Positions 37,940 through 48,314 of a DNA stretch of 64,000 bases are shown here, one piece after another. Below the pieces are notes generated by a model, which was not told the DNA's origin, ran no database searches, and was given only the letters and a program-made list of their open reading frames with translations. The stretch is from contig CABZOF010000002.1 of assembly GCA_902527215.1 (NCBI GenBank), positions 62,001 through 126,000 of the forward strand. Direction: 5' to 3'. Every line of letters begins with the position of its first letter. The first letter of the stretch is position 1. The position numbers and the translations under genes are program-made. Source of the DNA: an uncultured Pelagibacteraceae bacterium. Its GTDB lineage: Bacteria > Pseudomonadota > Alphaproteobacteria > Pelagibacterales > Pelagibacteraceae.

Positions 37940-38935
37940 ATGAATGCCACCATAAATCTGGAAAACAAACATTTTCCAGTTCTGCTAAATGAATTAATTA
38001 GCATTATTTCCCCTCTTTATGGTGGCACATTTATTGATTGTACTTTTGGTCAAGGGGGATATTCAGAAAAGATACTTGAGAATAAACAAAACAATATTAT
38101 TGCATTAGATAGAGATAAAAATGTCTTAAGCAGTTCAGCAAAACTTCAAAAAAAATATGACAAAAGATTTAAATTTTATAATCTTAAATTTTCTCAATTA
38201 GATCAAATCAAATTAAGAAATCACAAAATTAAAGGAATAATTTTTGATTTAGGGTATTCATTTAACCAAATTAAAAATTCTCAAAAAGGTTTATCATTTT
38301 CTGACAAAGGAAAGCTAAATATGAGAATGGGTATAAATGAATTTTCAGCAAACGAGATTATATCTAATATGGATGAAAATAACCTTGCTAAAGTATTTAA
38401 AGTATTTGGTGATGAAAAATATTCAAAAAAAATAGCAAAAAAAATTGTAGAAAAAAGAAAAGTTAAAACGCTTAAAACAGAGGATTTAGTTCAAATTATA
38501 GATAATGTTAAAAAATATCAAAAAACAAAAATACATAATTCCACTAAAGTTTTTCAGGCTTTAAGGATTTTAGTGAATAAAGAAATTAGCGAGCTAATAA
38601 ACGGTTTAATTAATTCATTTAATTTAATTCCTGTAGGCGGTATAATAGCCGTAGTTAGTTTTCACTCAATAGAGGATAGAATTGTCAAATTTTTTTTTAA
38701 ACACTATTCTGAGCAAAGAAATTCATCAAGATATTTACCTGAAGCAGATCTTTCAGAAAGATGTTTTAAATTAATAAATAAAAAACCTATTTTACCAAGC
38801 TTGAACGAGATAAGTCAGAACCCACCTTCAAGATCAGCTAAATTAAGGTATGGAATTAAAACTAAAAATAAATGTGATTTTAATGAATTTAGAGAAAAAT
38901 TTAACAATTTAATTAATGTTGAGAGTCTAAGATAA
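37940..38935 (+). CDS. rsmH: 16S rRNA (cytosine1402-N4)-methyltransferase
   Basis: HFPVLLNELISII, FIDCTFGQGGYSEKIL, DLGYSFNQI, VVSFHSIEDRIVKFFFK. Confidence 0.97.
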   Translation: MNATINLENKHFPVLLNELISIISPLYGGTFIDCTFGQGGYSEKILENKQNNIIALDRDKNVLSSSAKLQKKYDKRFKFYNLKFSQLDQIKLRNHKIKGIIFDLGYSFNQIKNSQKGLSFSDKGKLNMRMGINEFSANEIISNMDENNLAKVFKVFGDEKYSKKIAKKIVEKRKVKTLKTEDLVQIIDNVKKYQKTKIHNSTKVFQALRILVNKEISELINGLINSFNLIPVGGIIAVVSFHSIEDRIVKFFFKHYSEQRNSSRYLPEADLSERCFKLINKKPILPSLNEISQNPPSRSAKLRYGIKTKNKCDFNEFREKFNNLINVESLR

Positions 38936-38939
38936 TTTA

Positions 38940-39245
38940 ATGAAAAAATTGTTTTTTTTTATACCTATAATTTTTTTAATATTTGCAACAACTTTAACTA
39001 AAAACTCAACAAAAAAACTTGATAAGGAAATTTTTCAATTAAAAGAAAATATTAGAATATTAGATGATCGTTATGAACTTACTTTACTGGATTATAGTAT
39101 TTTAACTTCACCAAAAAAACTTATGGAGTATCAACAATTTTATTTTGATGACAAATTCATACAAAAAAAAATTGAAAATCTCAGCAAAATTGAATTTTTG
39201 AAAGACAAATTAAAAATTGAAAAAATGGTTAGAGTTGATGAGTGA
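38940..39245 (+). CDS. ftsL: FtsL-like small membrane protein
   Basis: 101 aa, N-terminal TM plus coiled coil, between rsmH and ftsI. Confidence 0.7.
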   Translation: MKKLFFFIPIIFLIFATTLTKNSTKKLDKEIFQLKENIRILDDRYELTLLDYSILTSPKKLMEYQQFYFDDKFIQKKIENLSKIEFLKDKLKIEKMVRVDE

Positions 39246-40890
39246 ATTAGATAATCATTCTCAAAGTTCAGATAAATATAGTGACAGTTTTTCATTTAAA
39301 GAAAATAAGTCATATTTAAAAATATCTTTTGAGAGAATAGCGTTTATTTTTTTTGTATTTTTTATTTTGGCAATTGTTTTTTCTTCCAAAGTAATTTTAT
39401 TGAGTATAAAAAAAATTCCTGAAATTCAGAAAATAGTTAAAAAAGAAAATTTCAGATCTAGTATTTTAGATAATGAGGGAAATATTTTGGCTAAAAGTGT
39501 TCCTGTAGTTAATTTAGGAATTAATCCTAATTTAGTAATTAATAAAGAAAAATTATTAATTTCTCTTAAATTGATCTTTCCTAATAAAAATTTTGATAAG
39601 GAAATGTATGGAAAAAAATTTTTTTATGTAAAAAAAAAAATAAGTCCTAAAAAACTTGAGCGTGTTTTACTTTTAGGCGATAAATCTTTTATTCAAGAGG
39701 ATAGCATAGCTAGAGTTTATCCTAATGGAAATTTATTCAGTCATGTAATAGGTCAAATTGATAATGATAATAATGGTATATCAGGAATTGAGAAAACTTT
39801 TGATTATGAACTAACGACTACAAAAGAACCTTTAAAATTAACCCTTGATAAAGATCTTCAATATTTAATTAAAGAAGAGTTATTAAAATCCAAAGATATA
39901 TTTCAAAATATTGGAAGTGCTGCAATTTTAATGGATATAAACAATGGTAACATCTTATCAATGCTGTCTCTTCCAGATTTTGATCTGAACAAAAGAGAAA
40001 AACTAAATGATGTAAAATATATTAATAGAGCAACAAAAGGTGTTTACGAATTTGGATCTGTTTTTAAAACATTTACTTTAGCTGCAGGTTTACAATACAA
40101 TGTTGTAGATCCAGAAACAGAATTTAAAGACCTTAAAAAAAGAATTACATGTGCAGGAAATTCCATATCTGAATATGATGATAAAATACCATCAGATTTA
40201 ACTGCAGAAGAAATCCTGATTAGATCAGGAAATATTGGTTCAGTTAGAATAGCTGAAAAAGTTGGTATTGAAAATTACAATGAATTTCTTCAAACTATTG
40301 GAATTATATCAAATTTAGAATTTGATATCCAAGAAGTAGGTACAACACAATTAGGTAGATGGGGTAAATGTAAACTTGCAACGGTTGCTTTTGGTCATGG
40401 TATAGCTACAACTTTATTACAGCTTTCAAAAGGTTATTCAATTATAAGTAATGGAGGATATGAGATAACACCTACATTATTAAATAAGGAAAAATCACCA
40501 AAAAAAAGAATACTAAATGAAAAAATATCTGAAAAAATAAATCCTATTCTTAGAAAAATTGTATCAACAAAAGAGGGAACGGCAAGTTTTGCAAACGTAA
40601 GAGGTTATGAAATAGGAGGAAAAACAGGTACTGCTGATCAACCTTCAGAAGGTGGTTATTCTAAAAAAAAAGTTAACACCTTTGCCTCAGTTTTTCCAAC
40701 CTCAGATCCTAAATTTGTATTAGCAGTAATGTTGGATGAACCTAAAGCAAATAGAGAATTTATATATCACTATAGAGATGACAGACATCCTTATAAAGGT
40801 AATTGGAGAAATACGGCAGGTTGGACCACTGTCTGGGTAACAGGTCAGATAATGGATAAAATCGGGCCAATTTTAGCCACAAAATATTAA
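39238..40890 (+). CDS. ftsI: Peptidoglycan D,D-transpeptidase FtsI (PBP3)
   Basis: EFGSVFKTFTLAAGL (SxxK), RSGNIGSVRIA (SxN), GGKTGTAD (KTG). Start at MSELDNHS overlapping ftsL. Confidence 0.95.
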   Translation: MSELDNHSQSSDKYSDSFSFKENKSYLKISFERIAFIFFVFFILAIVFSSKVILLSIKKIPEIQKIVKKENFRSSILDNEGNILAKSVPVVNLGINPNLVINKEKLLISLKLIFPNKNFDKEMYGKKFFYVKKKISPKKLERVLLLGDKSFIQEDSIARVYPNGNLFSHVIGQIDNDNNGISGIEKTFDYELTTTKEPLKLTLDKDLQYLIKEELLKSKDIFQNIGSAAILMDINNGNILSMLSLPDFDLNKREKLNDVKYINRATKGVYEFGSVFKTFTLAAGLQYNVVDPETEFKDLKKRITCAGNSISEYDDKIPSDLTAEEILIRSGNIGSVRIAEKVGIENYNEFLQTIGIISNLEFDIQEVGTTQLGRWGKCKLATVAFGHGIATTLLQLSKGYSIISNGGYEITPTLLNKEKSPKKRILNEKISEKINPILRKIVSTKEGTASFANVRGYEIGGKTGTADQPSEGGYSKKKVNTFASVFPTSDPKFVLAVMLDEPKANREFIYHYRDDRHPYKGNWRNTAGWTTVWVTGQIMDKIGPILATKY

Positions 40891-40901
40891 GAGCGTAATT
40901 T

Positions 40902-43748
40902 ATGTTGCTTAAAGATTATTTTCCAAATCTTCAGAAAAAATATCATAAGTTGAGTTTTAAAGGAATAGCTTTTAATTCAAAAGAGGTAAAAGAGGGGTAT
41001 ATTTTTTTTGCATTTAAAGGGAATAATACAGATGGGAATTTGTTTATAAAAGATGCAATTAGAAATGGATCAAAAATAATAGTTAGTGATAAATTCAAGA
41101 CAAATAACTGGAAAAATAATATCTTATTCTTAAACAATGATAATCCAAGAAATTTACTAGCTAAATTTAGCTCAAAAATATTTAACAAAAAACCAAACAA
41201 CCTAATAGCAGTTACGGGTACAAATGGTAAATCATCTATAGCAAATTTTTATTTTCAAATTCTTACCTATAATAGAATTAAAGTAGCATCAATAGGAACA
41301 TTGGGTGTTAATGGTTTAAAAGTAAATAAAAAATTTTCAAACACAACTTTAGATACCATCCAAATAAATAAAATTTTAAAAAAGTTAAAAGAAAAAAAAA
41401 TTGAAAATGTAATTTTGGAAGCCTCGAGTCATGGATTAAATCAAAATAGATTAGATGGATTAGAATTTGATATTGGTATATTCACGAATTTAACAAGGGA
41501 TCATTTAGATTACCACAAGACCTTTAAAAATTATTTTAATTCAAAGTTAATATTATTTAAAAAATTATTGAAAAAAAAATCTTATGCTATCTATGATAAT
41601 GATCTAAAAATTTCATCGGATTTAAATAAAATAACTAGATTAAATAAAATAAAAAAATTTACATTGGGAAATACTAAATCAAGTTTTGCAGTAATAGATC
41701 ATCAATTTTTGAAAGATGAACAAAAAATAACATTCAGATATGATAAAAGGCAATATTCTTTTTCAACTAAACTAATTGGAAAAGTTCAAATTAAAAATTT
41801 ACTAATGGCAATTATGGCAGCCATGAAAAGCAAAATTTCTTTAGAAAAAATTTTAAAAGTTACTCAAAATATAAAGCCTGTAAATGGAAGATTAGAAAAA
41901 ATTGGAAGCCTATATAATAATGGAATTGTTATTCTTGACTATGCTCATACGCCAGATGCTCTGACAACATGTATTAAAAACGTTAAGGAACAATTTAAAT
42001 TAAGAAAAATTAATTTAGTATTTGGATGTGGTGGGGAGAGAGATAAGCCCAAAAGAAAAATAATGGGAGCAATTGCTAGTAAATATTGTAATAAAATATA
42101 TTTAACGGATGACAATCCAAGAAGAGAAGATCCAAAAAAAATAAGAAGAGATGTAAAGTCTTATATTACAAAGAACAAAGTATTAGAAATACCATCAAGA
42201 GAAAGAGCAATAAAATCAGCAATTTTGGATATTAAGTCAAACGAGGTAGTTATTATTGCTGGGAAAGGGCATGAGGCATATCAAGAATATTTCACAAAAA
42301 AAATCTTTTCAGACAAAAGTTGTATTGAAAAATTCATTAAGGTTAAAAATAAATCTTTAAATACAAATTGGAAATCAAATATTGTTTCTGAGATAACTAA
42401 AAAAAAATTAAAAAAAAATACTGATATTAGTGAAGCTTCAATCGACTCAAGAAAAGTACAAAAAAATAATATTTTCTTTGGTATAAGAGGAAAAAACTTT
42501 GATGGAAATAAATTTGTTAATCAAGCTTTTAAAAATGGAGCCTCTGTTTCGATTAATGAGAATAAAAAAATAAATAAATTCAAAAACGATATATATGTTA
42601 AAAACTCATTAAAAACATTTTCAGAAATTGCCAAACTTGTGAGAGCATCCTCAAATATTTCATCTATAGCAATTACAGGATCTTCAGGCAAAACCTCTTT
42701 AAAGGAGATGTTGGGGCAAATGATGAGTAAAATATTTCCAACATCCTATTCAAAAAAATCATTTAATAACAAATATGGAGTTCCAATTTCTTTATTTAAC
42801 ATAAATAAGAACGATAAGATTGGTATTTTTGAAGTTGGAATGGACAAGAAAGGAGAAATTGATTTTCTTACCAAAAAGATAACGCCTAATGTTGGTGTGA
42901 TTACCAATATTTCGTATGCTCATATTAAAAATTTTCGAAACTTAAAAGGTATAGCTAAAGCTAAATCAGAGATAATTAATAATATACCTCAACATGGATC
43001 AATTATTTTAAATGCAGATGATAATTTTTTTAAATTTTTAAAATCTAAATCCAAAAAAAAAAAATTAAAAATAATTTCATTTGGAATAAATAATAAATCA
43101 AATGTAAGTCTGATAAATTTAAAAAGTAGAAAATTTAATTCTGTTATTTACATTAAAAATAATGAAAAAAAACTGAAATTTATAATTAAAAAAAATTTAG
43201 AAAATTATATTTATAATATTTTGTCAACTTTGGCAGTTATTTCTGTATATTTTGATTTGCAAAAACTAGATAAATTTTTCTTTAATGATTATAAATTTCC
43301 AGAAGGAAGAGGAGATTTAAATAAAATTAAATTAAAAAAAAAAATAATTAATCTTATTGATGAAAGTTATAATTCTAACCCTTTATCTCTACAATTTGCT
43401 GTAAATAAATTAAATAGATTAAATACTAAATCTAGGAGAAAATTAATTCTGTTAGGTGATATGCTGGAACTTGGTAAACATTCAAAAAAACTTCATATAG
43501 AGGCTGCTCATTATATTAATAATACTAAAATTGATAAAGTTTATGTATATGGCAATGAGGTTATTGAAACATTTAACAAAATTAAACCACAAAAAAGAGG
43601 AAGAATATTAAATTCAAAAAAAGATATCTTAAATTTTATATTAAATGATATTAAGAATGGAGAATATTTAATGATTAAAGGTTCTAACTCCACAGGCTTA
43701 AATAAATTAAGTCAAAACTTAAAAGTAGGAAAAATTAATGCTTTTTAG
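40902..43748 (+). CDS. MurE-MurF bifunctional fusion (UDP-MurNAc-tripeptide ligase / tripeptide-D-Ala-D-Ala ligase)
   Basis: N-half MurE: AVTGTNGKSSIANFY, DDNPRREDPKKI, GKGHEAYQEY. C-half MurF: AITGSSGKTSLKEMLGQM, FEVGMDKKGEIDFL, DESYNSNPLSLQFAV, GDMLELGKHS, YLMIKGSNSTGL. One 948-aa ORF. Confidence 0.93.
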   Translation: MLLKDYFPNLQKKYHKLSFKGIAFNSKEVKEGYIFFAFKGNNTDGNLFIKDAIRNGSKIIVSDKFKTNNWKNNILFLNNDNPRNLLAKFSSKIFNKKPNNLIAVTGTNGKSSIANFYFQILTYNRIKVASIGTLGVNGLKVNKKFSNTTLDTIQINKILKKLKEKKIENVILEASSHGLNQNRLDGLEFDIGIFTNLTRDHLDYHKTFKNYFNSKLILFKKLLKKKSYAIYDNDLKISSDLNKITRLNKIKKFTLGNTKSSFAVIDHQFLKDEQKITFRYDKRQYSFSTKLIGKVQIKNLLMAIMAAMKSKISLEKILKVTQNIKPVNGRLEKIGSLYNNGIVILDYAHTPDALTTCIKNVKEQFKLRKINLVFGCGGERDKPKRKIMGAIASKYCNKIYLTDDNPRREDPKKIRRDVKSYITKNKVLEIPSRERAIKSAILDIKSNEVVIIAGKGHEAYQEYFTKKIFSDKSCIEKFIKVKNKSLNTNWKSNIVSEITKKKLKKNTDISEASIDSRKVQKNNIFFGIRGKNFDGNKFVNQAFKNGASVSINENKKINKFKNDIYVKNSLKTFSEIAKLVRASSNISSIAITGSSGKTSLKEMLGQMMSKIFPTSYSKKSFNNKYGVPISLFNINKNDKIGIFEVGMDKKGEIDFLTKKITPNVGVITNISYAHIKNFRNLKGIAKAKSEIINNIPQHGSIILNADDNFFKFLKSKSKKKKLKIISFGINNKSNVSLINLKSRKFNSVIYIKNNEKKLKFIIKKNLENYIYNILSTLAVISVYFDLQKLDKFFFNDYKFPEGRGDLNKIKLKKKIINLIDESYNSNPLSLQFAVNKLNRLNTKSRRKLILLGDMLELGKHSKKLHIEAAHYINNTKIDKVYVYGNEVIETFNKIKPQKRGRILNSKKDILNFILNDIKNGEYLMIKGSNSTGLNKLSQNLKVGKINAF

Positions 43749-44823
43749 TCTATTTTCTAATCTAGTTGAAATTTTTAGTTTTCTTAATGTTTTCAAATAT
43801 TTAACTGTACGAACTGGTCTATCAATGTTTACATCGATGATAGTAGTCTTTTTAGTTGGAGGTCCACTTATTAATTATTTTTCTTCTCATCAAATTCATG
43901 ACCCAATTAGAGAAGATGGACCTAGTGAGCATGTAGTTAAAAAAATAGGAACACCTACCATGGGAGGTCTAATGATTTTACTGGGTATTTTCTCAGGCGT
44001 AGTTTTATGGGGCGATTTTTCAAATCCTTACAACTGGTTCTTGCTTTATATAACAGGCTCATTTGGATTGCTGGGTGCCTATGATGACTATCAAAAAGTA
44101 AACAAAAATAATTCGAATGGTATAAGTTCAAAAAAAAAGATTACAATTCAAATAATTTTAGCATTATGTGGTATTTGGATAATTTATTTTTATAGTGGGT
44201 CAAACGAACTTCAAAATCTATATTTTCCATTTTTTAAAAACTTAATAATTAACTTGGGTTGGTTCTTCATTCCATTCTATTTATTTGTTATTGTAGGATC
44301 ATCTAATGCAGTTAACTTAACTGATGGACTAGATGGTTTAGCTACAGTTCCAGTAATATTAGTTGCGGCATGTTTTGCTTTTATTAGTTACGTAACAGGA
44401 AATACAGTTTTTTCAGGTTATTTACAAATTACATATATTGAGGGAGTAGGAGAAGCATCAATTTTTTGTGGGGCAATAATAGGATCTTGTTTAGGGTTCT
44501 TATGGTTTAATGCACCACCAGCAAAAATATTTATGGGTGATACAGGTTCCTTAGCTTTAGGTGGGTCATTAGGAGCAGTTGGTATTATAACTAAACATGA
44601 AATTGTTCTTGCGATTACTGGAGGACTATTTGTATTAGAAGCTGTTTCGGTGATTGCTCAAGTTATATCATTCAAACTTACTGGCAAAAGGATATTTAAA
44701 ATGGCACCGATACACCATCATTTTGAAAAAAAAGGCTGGCCAGAGTCTACTGTGGTTATTAGATTTTGGATTATCTCAATTATCTTAGCAATGATAGGTC
44801 TAGCAACATTAAAACTAAGATAA
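43738..44823 (+). CDS. mraY: Phospho-N-acetylmuramoyl-pentapeptide-transferase
   Basis: GTPTMGGLMILLG, NLTDGLDGLATVP, FNAPPAKIFMGDTGSLALGG, MAPIHHHFEKKGWPES. Confidence 0.98.
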   Translation: MLFSLFSNLVEIFSFLNVFKYLTVRTGLSMFTSMIVVFLVGGPLINYFSSHQIHDPIREDGPSEHVVKKIGTPTMGGLMILLGIFSGVVLWGDFSNPYNWFLLYITGSFGLLGAYDDYQKVNKNNSNGISSKKKITIQIILALCGIWIIYFYSGSNELQNLYFPFFKNLIINLGWFFIPFYLFVIVGSSNAVNLTDGLDGLATVPVILVAACFAFISYVTGNTVFSGYLQITYIEGVGEASIFCGAIIGSCLGFLWFNAPPAKIFMGDTGSLALGGSLGAVGIITKHEIVLAITGGLFVLEAVSVIAQVISFKLTGKRIFKMAPIHHHFEKKGWPESTVVIRFWIISIILAMIGLATLKLR

Positions 44824-46127
44824 TGAATGAAAAACAAATTTATTTTATAAACAAAAAAATTTTAATTTATGGTTTTGGTAAGTCTGGAATTGCTTGTTTT
44901 AATTTTTTAAAAAAAAATAATATCTGCACAATTTTTGATGATAATAAAAAAAATATCCCAGCTAAGTTTACTAAAAAGTTAACAGATATTCACAAACTAC
45001 AATCTGTTCACTTTGATTTTATTGTTTTAAGTCCAGGTATAGATATAAAGAAATGTAAAATTTCAGGTTTTTTGAGAAGAAATAGGGCTAAAATTATTAC
45101 AGAACTTGATATATTTGCAATTAGCTATCCAAATATAAATAAAATCACAATTACTGGAACAAATGGTAAATCGACTACTTCGAAATTATTATATGAGGTT
45201 CTTAAAAACAATAAAAAGGACGTAAGACTGACTGGCAATATTGGATATCCAATATTAATGGAGAAAAAAATTAAACACAATACAATTTTTGTAATTGAAG
45301 CATCTTCTTATCAACTTGATTATAGCAAATATTTTAGGTCTAAGTATTCAATTATACTTAATATAAATCCTGATCATTTAGAAAGACATGGTTCTTTTAA
45401 AAATTACGCTGAGGCAAAATTTAAAATTATAAAATCACAAAACAATAAAGACTTTGCATTTATAGAAAATAAAAATGATATTCTAAAAAAATTAATTAAA
45501 AATAATCAAATTAAATCCAAAATAATAAAAATTGATTATTTAAAAAATCATAAATACTTTAGAAAAATAGATAATATTTATTTTAATAATTCTAGTAACA
45601 AAAAAAACCTATGCTTTGTTTTAAGTATTGCGAAAATATTAAAACTTAATTTAAAAACAGTTATTAAGACTGCAAATAAATTTAAAGGTTTGGATTATAG
45701 GCAACAAATAATCTATAATTCAAAAAAATTATTAATTATTAATGATTCAAAATCTACTAGTTTTTCATCAACAGTCCCGTTACTTGAAAGTTATAAAAAT
45801 ATATATTGGATATTAGGGGGACTTGCTAAAAAAGGAGATAAACTTCCATTTAATAAAAAATATATTTCAAATATTAAAGCTTATGTTTATGGAAAAGATA
45901 AAAATTTTTTTATTAGCTCACTTCCAAATCAAATTTCTTATAAGTCCTCATCAACACTTAAAAAGATTATGAAAAATTTAAATAATGATATTAAAAATGA
46001 TAATATGAAAAAAGTAATTCTTTTTAGTCCATGTGCAGCTTCTTTCGATCAATTCAAAAACTTTGAAGATAGAGGAAATTCTTTTAACAACATTATAGCA
46101 CAAATGCTTAAAAAAATTAGAATATGA
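44823..46127 (+). CDS. murD: UDP-N-acetylmuramoylalanine-D-glutamate ligase
   Basis: ILIYGFGKSGIACFNFL, TITGTNGKSTTSKLLYEV, NINPDHLERHGSFKNYAEAK, NDSKSTSFSSTVPLL. TAATG start overlap with mraY. Confidence 0.95.
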   Translation: MNEKQIYFINKKILIYGFGKSGIACFNFLKKNNICTIFDDNKKNIPAKFTKKLTDIHKLQSVHFDFIVLSPGIDIKKCKISGFLRRNRAKIITELDIFAISYPNINKITITGTNGKSTTSKLLYEVLKNNKKDVRLTGNIGYPILMEKKIKHNTIFVIEASSYQLDYSKYFRSKYSIILNINPDHLERHGSFKNYAEAKFKIIKSQNNKDFAFIENKNDILKKLIKNNQIKSKIIKIDYLKNHKYFRKIDNIYFNNSSNKKNLCFVLSIAKILKLNLKTVIKTANKFKGLDYRQQIIYNSKKLLIINDSKSTSFSSTVPLLESYKNIYWILGGLAKKGDKLPFNKKYISNIKAYVYGKDKNFFISSLPNQISYKSSSTLKKIMKNLNNDIKNDNMKKVILFSPCAASFDQFKNFEDRGNSFNNIIAQMLKKIRI

Positions 46128-47233
46128 ATAAATATTTCGATTCTTTTTATGACTGGTGGAAAAATATAGATAAATTTTTATTATTTTTGATTTTAGGTTT
46201 ATTTTTACTGGGTCTTTTCTTTTCGTTAGTTTCTACTTCTCTTATAGCATCTGACAAATTAGATACAAAATCATATTATTTCTTTTTTAAACATTCTGCT
46301 TACATAGTTTTAGCAATAGCGATTTTAATTGTATTCTCATTTTTAAATCAAAAATTTTTAACAAAACTCTCATTGATTTTGTTCATAGTTGCATTTTTAA
46401 GTTTACTGCTAGTTCCTTTTCTGGGGATTGAGGTAAAGGGATCAAAAAGATGGCTAGATTTAGTATTTTTACCTAGGTTTCAGCCTGTTGAGATTGTTAA
46501 ACCATTTTTTATTGTATCATTATCTTTAATGCTAACTATTCAAAATAGAAAATTATATTTTAAATACTTCTTGAGTTCTTTATTCATACTTCCAATATTA
46601 ATGCTGCTTATTTATCAACCTGATATTGGACAAACTCTTTTAGTATCAATGGTATGGTTAGCCTTAATATTTGTATCAGGGATTAACATTTTTATTTTTT
46701 TTATATTTTTTCTCTTTGTTGGTTCATCTGTAAGTTATTTAATTTTATTTGTTCCAAAATTTGAATATATAAAAATTAGACTTTTTGCTTTTTTAGACTC
46801 AAGTTCAAGCAATAATTATCAAGCTGAAAAAGCAAGTGACGCAATTATAAATGGTGGTTTTTTTGGAAAGGGTATTGGAGAAGGTACTCTGAATTCAAGA
46901 GTCCCTGAGGCACATACAGATTATATAGTCTCAGTTATATCAGAAGAGTTTGGGGCAATTATAGTCATTGGAATATTATTTTTATATCTAATTTTTTCAT
47001 ATAGGGTAATGCGAAAAATCAATTTTGCAAATGAAGATTTATCAAAACTTATTTTAAGTGGATGTATATCTCTAATTTTGATACAAACATTTATTCACGT
47101 TGGTGTTAATATAAGGATACTTCCAACTACAGGAATGACTCTACCTTTCTTGAGTTATGGTGGGTCATCTATAGTTAGTACAGCAATTTTGTCAGGATTA
47201 ATTTTAAATTTAACAAAAAGAAAATTGGATTGA
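46124..47233 (+). CDS. ftsW: Lipid II polymerase FtsW (SEDS family)
   Basis: Multi-TM; KGSKRWLDLVFLPRFQPVEIVKPFFI, EAHTDYIVSVISEEFG, LPTTGMTLPFLSYGGSS. Confidence 0.97.
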   Translation: MNKYFDSFYDWWKNIDKFLLFLILGLFLLGLFFSLVSTSLIASDKLDTKSYYFFFKHSAYIVLAIAILIVFSFLNQKFLTKLSLILFIVAFLSLLLVPFLGIEVKGSKRWLDLVFLPRFQPVEIVKPFFIVSLSLMLTIQNRKLYFKYFLSSLFILPILMLLIYQPDIGQTLLVSMVWLALIFVSGINIFIFFIFFLFVGSSVSYLILFVPKFEYIKIRLFAFLDSSSSNNYQAEKASDAIINGGFFGKGIGEGTLNSRVPEAHTDYIVSVISEEFGAIIVIGILFLYLIFSYRVMRKINFANEDLSKLILSGCISLILIQTFIHVGVNIRILPTTGMTLPFLSYGGSSIVSTAILSGLILNLTKRKLD

Positions 47234-47234
47234 A

Positions 47235-48314
47235 TTGGTGAAAAAAATTCTCATTACAACTGGTGGCTCAGGCGGACATGTAATACCATCTTTAAGTATA
47301 TATGATGCTTTAAAAGATGAATATGAAATACAGATTTCTACAGATTTGAGAGGATCCAAGTATATCAATAATGAGAATTATAATTATTCGTTAATAGATG
47401 TGCCAAACTTATTCTCGAATTTATTAATGTTCCCATATAATTTAATAAGATTTTGTATCTCAATAGTTAAATCTTATAAATACTTAAAATTAAATAATTT
47501 TAATATCCTCATAAGCACTGGTGGATATATGTCACTACCTTTATGTCTAGCTTCAAATTTATTGAATATAAAAATTTATATTTTTGAACCAAATTCTGTT
47601 TTAGGAAGAGCAAACAAATTAGTACTTAGTTTTGCAGAAAAAATTATTTGTTATGATGAAAATTTAAAAGGTATTTCAAAAAAACTTCTTCATAAGATTT
47701 ATTTAGTAAAACCATTTCTCAGAAAAGAAATATATACATATCAAAAAAATCAAAAGACTAAAATTGCAGAAAAAAAAAAATTATTAATTATTGGAGGTAG
47801 TCAGGGGGCAAAGTTCTTCGATGAATTTATTACTAAAATTATAATTAGAATTTCAAAAACACATAAAATACAAGTTTTGCAGCAGGTAATTAGTCTAAAA
47901 TCAAAAGAAAATATAAAAGAATTATATCAAAAAAATCATATAGAACACGAATTATTTGACTTTGATGATAAATTATTAACTAAAGTTATTAATTATGATC
48001 TAGCAATTACACGTTCCGGCGCATCTACAATTTCTGAATTAGGTTACCTAAATATTCCATTTGTGGCAATTCCATTTCCATATGCTAAAGATGATCATCA
48101 ATATTACAATGCAGAATTTTATGAAAAAAAAAAATCTTGTTGGCTAATTATGCAAAAGGATATTGATGAAGAAAGTTTTAAAGATTTGATAATAAAAATA
48201 TTTGTCGATAAAAATGAATATATTTCAAAAAAAAATAATTTAATTCAATTGAATAAAGAAAATACCTGGGAAAAAAATAAATTTAAACTAATTGAGCTTT
48301 TAAATGAAAATTGA
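47235..48314 (+). CDS. murG: UDP-GlcNAc:MurNAc-pentapeptide-PP-undecaprenol GlcNAc transferase (start TTG 47235 or GTG 47238)
   Basis: KILITTGGSGGHVIPSLSIYDAL, GGSQGAKFFDEF, TRSGASTISELGYLNIPFVAIPFPYAKDDHQYYNAEF. Confidence 0.96.
   Translation: MVKKILITTGGSGGHVIPSLSIYDALKDEYEIQISTDLRGSKYINNENYNYSLIDVPNLFSNLLMFPYNLIRFCISIVKSYKYLKLNNFNILISTGGYMSLPLCLASNLLNIKIYIFEPNSVLGRANKLVLSFAEKIICYDENLKGISKKLLHKIYLVKPFLRKEIYTYQKNQKTKIAEKKKLLIIGGSQGAKFFDEFITKIIIRISKTHKIQVLQQVISLKSKENIKELYQKNHIEHELFDFDDKLLTKVINYDLAITRSGASTISELGYLNIPFVAIPFPYAKDDHQYYNAEFYEKKKSCWLIMQKDIDEESFKDLIIKIFVDKNEYISKKNNLIQLNKENTWEKNKFKLIELLNEN

Noticed and set aside
39601-39660. Runs of A inside ftsI and other genes as possible frameshift sites
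   Set aside because: Frames remain open and motifs continue on both sides; only the hydrolase A8 tract breaks a frame.
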